Positions 6,705-10,268 of a stretch of 10,268 nucleotides of DNA are shown here, in pieces. A model generated the notes under the pieces. That model made no database searches and was not told the origin of the DNA. It worked only from the letters and a program-made list of their open reading frames with translations. The stretch is from Acetobacterium sp. Its GTDB lineage: Bacteria > Bacillota > Clostridia > Eubacteriales > Eubacteriaceae. A program made the position numbers and the translations under genes. The stretch lies in the NCBI GenBank assembly GCA_022013395.1, contig JAKLQL010000517.1, positions 1-10,268 of the forward strand, given 5' to 3'. The number at the start of each line of letters is the position of its first letter. Position 1 is the first letter of the stretch.

Positions 6705-6753
6705 GGGTACTTAATTAAATTGGTATTTAAAACTTCTGATTTAATTAAGACCC
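6705..6753. repeat. Inverted repeat downstream of the activase gene
   Basis: GGGT-a-CTTAATTAAAT (6705-6720) pairs with ATTTAATTAAG-ACCC (6739-6753) with one bulged A and an 18-nt loop, 33 nt beyond the activase stop codon. It could protect the 3' end of the operon message, but no T tract follows on either strand, so a classical intrinsic terminator is not supported. The nearest good minus-strand terminator is at 5607-5629. Confidence 0.45.
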
Positions 6754-6785
6754 AAATTTAAACTTAAACATTATTTCAATTGTGT

Positions 6786-7742
6786 TTATCCAACTATTGT
6801 TTTCATACCAAAACTATGGAAAATTTTTGCATACTCTTCTGCTTGAGTATCGCTCATAGGTTCAAGCTCACCTAAAGTGTAATCTTTACCGATCCTCTCA
6901 TATTTTACAGTTCCTAATCTATGGTAAGGCAAAAGTTGTATCACAGTTACAGCATCACCCAGATCCCTACAAAACGATGCCGTTGCTACCAGGTTTTCTT
7001 TCTGATCATTCAAAGTTGGTATTATGGGATAACGGATTTGAATTTTTTTACCAATTTTCGCAAGTCTTTTCGCATTTTCCAGTATCAATTCATTTGGTAC
7101 ACCGACTAGTTCTTCCGATCGATCTGAAGACATGCATTTCAGGTCAAATAAAAACAAATCAACATAATCAATCACCTTTTCGTACTCACTCCATGAAACA
7201 AAACCAGTCGTATCTAATGCAGTATGCAAACAAAGGGATTTACATTCTTTAAGAATCGCGGCAGTGAAATCCGATTGGACCATTGGTTCACCACCAGATA
7301 AAGTTACCCCACCGTTTGTAGTGTGATAATATCGCATATCCTTTTTGATGATTTCCATTATTTCATCGACACTCATTTGTCGACAAGTTAAATAAAAAGC
7401 TTTAGGATAACATACTTTAGCACAGTCTCCACAGGTATTGCATTTTTTCCGATCAAGTTTTGGTATGTGCAAAGTTGTCTTGGTAAGTTTAGAGTAAATT
7501 TCACCACCCTGTTCAATAGCGCCATTAGGACAACTGGAAGTGCAAGTTCCACATTTCTCAATTCCAACACATAACATTGGAAACCAGGCAAGATCTCCAT
7601 TATAAGATTGTGAATCAGGGCTATGGCACCAGGGACATTTCAAATCACATCCTTGAAGAAATATTTCTGTTCTGATTCCAGGTCCATCGTTTAATGTATA
7701 TCGCTGAATATCAAAAACATTACCAGTTAGTATTTGTTTCAT
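6786..7742 (-). CDS. Glycyl radical enzyme activase (radical SAM, two extra iron-sulfur clusters)
   Basis: This 318-residue cytoplasmic enzyme would cleave S-adenosylmethionine reductively and abstract a hydrogen from the glycine of its partner GRE, switching it on under anoxic conditions. The radical-SAM cysteines are C32, C36 and C39 (GCDLKCPWC). An inserted ferredoxin-like segment holds two more Cys sets, C58/C64/C67/C71 and C101/C104/C107/C111, enough for two [4Fe-4S] clusters. GGVTLSGGEP (144-153) is the SAM-binding GGE region. This layout is typical of activases for the glycerol dehydratase, choline lyase and decarboxylase type GREs; classical PFL activase lacks the insert. AGGAAGG lies 8 nt before the ATG. 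It is the second gene of an operon, 79 nt after the GRE, with a hairpin between. The residues after the third Cys, HSPDS, differ from the HNPES I expect in many relatives. Confidence 0.93.
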   Translation of the reverse strand: MKQILTGNVFDIQRYTLNDGPGIRTEIFLQGCDLKCPWCHSPDSQSYNGDLAWFPMLCVGIEKCGTCTSSCPNGAIEQGGEIYSKLTKTTLHIPKLDRKKCNTCGDCAKVCYPKAFYLTCRQMSVDEIMEIIKKDMRYYHTTNGGVTLSGGEPMVQSDFTAAILKECKSLCLHTALDTTGFVSWSEYEKVIDYVDLFLFDLKCMSSDRSEELVGVPNELILENAKRLAKIGKKIQIRYPIIPTLNDQKENLVATASFCRDLGDAVTVIQLLPYHRLGTVKYERIGKDYTLGELEPMSDTQAEEYAKIFHSFGMKTIVG

Positions 7743-7760
7743 TAAATAATCCTTCCTAAT

Positions 7761-7800
7761 TTTTTAGCCGGATTCACCGTAAGGTAAATCCGGCTAAAAA
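7761..7800 (-). promoter_or_regulatory. Strong intercistronic hairpin between GRE and activase genes
   Basis: A perfect 14-bp stem (7761-7774 with 7787-7800, core AGCCGGATT) is topped, after one mismatch, by a 3-bp ACC/GGT stem and a 4-nt loop. On the minus-strand message it is followed by A residues, then the activase ribosome binding site, with no U tract. It therefore looks like an mRNA processing or stability element, or a leaky attenuator, that would let the GRE be made in larger amounts than the activase. That role is an inference. Confidence 0.75.
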
Positions 7801-7821
7801 TTTTAAAACTTAAGCGATACT

Positions 7822-10209
7822 TTAAGCCATTTCCACAATTTCTGTTCTAGTAATAATATCTTCTTGTATAAGAGGATGCAAGCCTACAAAAAGGGCACTA
7901 TAACCAGCGACTCTCACAACAAGATCTCTATATTTGGCTGGATTACATTGTGCATCTCGTAATTTTTTCGAACTAACAACATTGTATTGCACATGAAGAC
8001 CATTAGAAAAGAAAAAGCCTTTCGTAAGTGCTTCAAGAGAGCTTTCACCTTTTTCGCCTTTGACAGCTGAGGGATGAAATTTCATATTAAGAAGTGTTCC
8101 ATTTGAACTGATGAAATGATCGAGCTTGGCTGCAGAATTTAGCAAGGCAGCGGGTCCATTAGTATCTCTTCCATGTACCGGTGATATTCCATCAGCCAAT
8201 GGTTCCCCTGCTTTTCTTCCATCAGCAGAAGCTGCTAAACCATAACCCATCAGTACGTGATAAGCAACAGGATATAATCCGGGACTATATGGGCCTCTAC
8301 AACTCATTGATTTTTCTGTCATTTCGCAATATCGTTTAGCTACCCAGCTGACCATATTATCTGCGTCGTCGTCATCATTGCCATAATGTTCAACTTCCGC
8401 GAGTATACGATTACGCAGTATTTCCTGGCCTTCCCAATTATTTTTCAGTATTTCTAAAAACTCAGTCTTTTCAATGATTCCTTCATCAAATACAAACTTC
8501 TTTAAAGCCATAAGAGAATCGCCAGCATTACTAACCCCAACTCCTGCTGTCCCAATTGTATTGTATTTAGCCCCCCCTGCATTTACTTCGATTCCTCTTT
8601 CGACACAAGGTTCCATTCCACAGGAAAGGAAAGGTAAAGGTGTGAATTCTTGATGCACTAAATCCGCAGCATTTGTAATAACCGTAAAATGATCAATAAA
8701 ATATTGCACTTGGATATCATAAGCATTTTGTAATTCTTCAAATGTTTCAAAATCTGATAGCAAGCCTGTTTTTGGACCAGTTTGAGCTCCCGTCAACATA
8801 TTTTTACCATCATTCAAGGCATACTCAAGGCACGCTGGCATACTGAAAAATGGAGCATCGCCATTTCCTCCTGACCAACCATATTCATATCCTTGTACGC
8901 CTGGTTCAACACAACCAACAATGGCGTAATCTCTTGCATCTTCAACTGATTTTCCTCGATTTAACATACCTGGAATAATAACTTCATCGTTGAACAAAGC
9001 GGGCATACCAATTCCCGTTTTAGTAACCTGAATAACTTTTTTCCAGAATTCCTCTGGCGTAAAGTTCCAGATTCTTGCAGATATGGAAGGCTGATGTAAT
9101 CCTATATTTTTGGAAGCATCCAAACAAAGATACGATAAATCATTTGTTGCATCCTGTCCTTCCCTTGTCTGACCTCCCACACAAAGATTCTGAAACAGGG
9201 GATAACCGCCGAGAGCACCGATTTTATTAATTTCAGTAAGTTTCACCCACAAGCATTCCAGAATTTCAAGAGCTTGTTCCTGGTTTAGTTTAGCTGATTC
9301 AATGTCAGCCTTATAATAAGGATACATATATTGATCAAATCGACCGGGTGAAATTGAGTGTCCGCTGGATTCTAGCTGAAGAACCAACTGAAAGAAGTAA
9401 AAGGATTGGCATGCTTCATGGAAAGAAGAAGCGGGAAAAGCTGGTACTCGCTCACAAACTACTGCGATTTCTTCAAGTTCTTTTTTCCGAATATCATTTG
9501 TTTCTTCATTTGCCATTTTTTTAGCAAGTTCAGAGTAACGCTTTGCGAAAGCAATAACCGCTTCGCAACTGATAATCACAGATCTCCAAAAATTGTGTTT
9601 ATCTAAATCTCGCCCATTAGCTGGAATACCCATTGATTGGATATTGTTTTCAGCGTCTTTTTTTATTTGAAGAAAACCTTTTGTAAGAATCGTTTTATAA
9701 TTAGGCGAATAATGACCTATTCCGGAACAAATTACAACGTCAGGCCCAAATGTATAAACAGCAGAAGTTTTTATTGCTTCAAAAGTTTCTTCTGGAAGTC
9801 GTGCCTTTACCCGGTCGTTAACCGTCTTACCTTTCCAATACTCTTGTATTGAACGCAAGTCATTTTTAGTTTCTTCATCTATATCGAATCTATCTGCACT
9901 ACGTAATTCAAACGGTTCATTTTCAAGTTGATCAATAATCCAGTCAAAAGAAAATTCTGGGAAAATCGGAGCATAACGTGGCTTTTTTGCCTGATTCCCT
10001 ACAATTAGCTCATTATCTGCAATCCAAATACTAACATTTTCCAATACACGTTTAAGTGTTTTAGCCTGTCGTATAACTGCTGGATCTGCAATAAAATCCT
10101 TATGTGCCTGCGTTACAATTTTAGCTCTTTCTGAGCATATTCCTGGATTATTCCCGAAGAATTGTTCCTTGAGTTTGTTTCCTCTTTCAGAGATACTAAG
10201 ATTAATCAT
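7822..10209 (-). CDS. Glycyl radical enzyme of the pyruvate formate-lyase superfamily, substrate unassigned
   Basis: The 795-residue protein is a full-length GRE with a PFL-like barrel (about 1-650) and a C-terminal glycyl radical domain. The radical motif is RVAGYSA with Gly769. The thiyl Cys is C433 in GCVEPG, with E435, the Cys-x-Glu pattern of the dehydratase/lyase branch rather than PFL's Cys-Cys. H166 (GIGHYSPNY), H284/S285 (SSGHSISPGRFDQY) and Y336 (GGYPLFQN) match positions used by B12-independent glycerol dehydratase as I recall them. However, the loop after the Cys reads W445-SGGNGD, so the dehydratase Asp (D447 in the Clostridium butyricum enzyme) is replaced by Gly. An isethionate-lyase-like Arg is not seen near 642, which is Ser. 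There is no long N-terminal extension, so microcompartment targeting is not suggested. The start has AAAGGA 7 nt upstream. It is the first gene of a two-gene operon with its activase. Substrate candidates are a diol, a hydroxy or amino alcohol, or an acid; none can be chosen. Confidence 0.93.
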   Translation of the reverse strand: MINLSISERGNKLKEQFFGNNPGICSERAKIVTQAHKDFIADPAVIRQAKTLKRVLENVSIWIADNELIVGNQAKKPRYAPIFPEFSFDWIIDQLENEPFELRSADRFDIDEETKNDLRSIQEYWKGKTVNDRVKARLPEETFEAIKTSAVYTFGPDVVICSGIGHYSPNYKTILTKGFLQIKKDAENNIQSMGIPANGRDLDKHNFWRSVIISCEAVIAFAKRYSELAKKMANEETNDIRKKELEEIAVVCERVPAFPASSFHEACQSFYFFQLVLQLESSGHSISPGRFDQYMYPYYKADIESAKLNQEQALEILECLWVKLTEINKIGALGGYPLFQNLCVGGQTREGQDATNDLSYLCLDASKNIGLHQPSISARIWNFTPEEFWKKVIQVTKTGIGMPALFNDEVIIPGMLNRGKSVEDARDYAIVGCVEPGVQGYEYGWSGGNGDAPFFSMPACLEYALNDGKNMLTGAQTGPKTGLLSDFETFEELQNAYDIQVQYFIDHFTVITNAADLVHQEFTPLPFLSCGMEPCVERGIEVNAGGAKYNTIGTAGVGVSNAGDSLMALKKFVFDEGIIEKTEFLEILKNNWEGQEILRNRILAEVEHYGNDDDDADNMVSWVAKRYCEMTEKSMSCRGPYSPGLYPVAYHVLMGYGLAASADGRKAGEPLADGISPVHGRDTNGPAALLNSAAKLDHFISSNGTLLNMKFHPSAVKGEKGESSLEALTKGFFFSNGLHVQYNVVSSKKLRDAQCNPAKYRDLVVRVAGYSALFVGLHPLIQEDIITRTEIVEMA

Positions 10210-10268
10210 AAGTATATCCTTTCAATTTTTCAATATTGTTCAATTCTTAAACTGATTATTTATTTAAA
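10210..10268 (-). promoter_or_regulatory. Leader of the GRE operon, cut by the window edge
   Basis: The 59 nt before the GRE start contain the ribosome binding site (AAAGGA) and three direct ATTGAA copies on the minus strand (TTCAAT at 10221, 10229 and 10239 on the plus strand). The octamer TTGAACAA (10243-10236) is also found upstream of the CdaR-type gene (2919-2926). No convincing promoter boxes are seen, and the rest of the upstream region is outside the window. Confidence 0.3.

Noticed and set aside
7822..10209. Naming the GRE as pyruvate formate-lyase, glycerol dehydratase or choline TMA-lyase
   Set aside because: PFL has adjacent Cys-Cys rather than Cys-x-Glu. The post-Cys loop lacks the dehydratase Asp and the choline-lyase Thr. 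A specific name would be unsupported.

Overview
The window looks like chromosomal DNA of a low-GC, obligately anaerobic Firmicute of the class Clostridia. The grounds are A+T-rich intergenic DNA, strong AGGAGG-type ribosome binding sites, a CdaR-type regulator, and an oxygen-sensitive glycyl radical enzyme with its activase. An acetogen or other Eubacteriales member would fit, but the genus is a guess from gene style, not a match.

Layout from left to right. (1) Positions 1-226 hold a broken 3' end of a tRNA gene and small inverted repeats. (2) Positions about 227-2757 are a complete IS21-family insertion sequence: istA (transposase) and istB (helper ATPase) on the minus strand, between multi-copy terminal repeats. 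It is visibly richer in G+C than its surroundings. (3) Positions 2758-4224 carry an A+T-rich regulatory region, a plus-strand CdaR/PucR-family regulator and its intrinsic terminator. (4) Positions 4225-5630 are a graveyard of mobile DNA: the C-terminal scrap of a DDE transposase, the 5' end of an IS3-type element that ends in a 16-bp fold-back, and a tyrosine integrase destroyed by a nonsense codon, a frameshift and an internal deletion. (5) Positions 5630-6785 contain no gene I can support, only short open stretches and inverted repeats. (6) Positions 6786-10209 are a two-gene minus-strand operon: a 795-residue glycyl radical enzyme (GRE) followed by its radical-SAM activase, with a strong hairpin between them.

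The functional core is the GRE/activase pair. The activase would use S-adenosylmethionine and an iron-sulfur cluster to place a radical on Gly769 of the GRE, which then uses Cys433 to attack its substrate. The enzyme has the dehydratase/lyase-type Cys-x-Glu motif and a conserved His. The loop after the active-site Cys reads WSGGNGD, where I recall B12-independent glycerol and propanediol dehydratases having WHDAA. Its substrate therefore cannot be assigned and may be unusual. The CdaR-type regulator about 3 kb away, which faces the operon and is now separated from it by mobile debris, could be its ancestral regulator; that is only an inference. The GRE is the most likely place for undescribed biology here.
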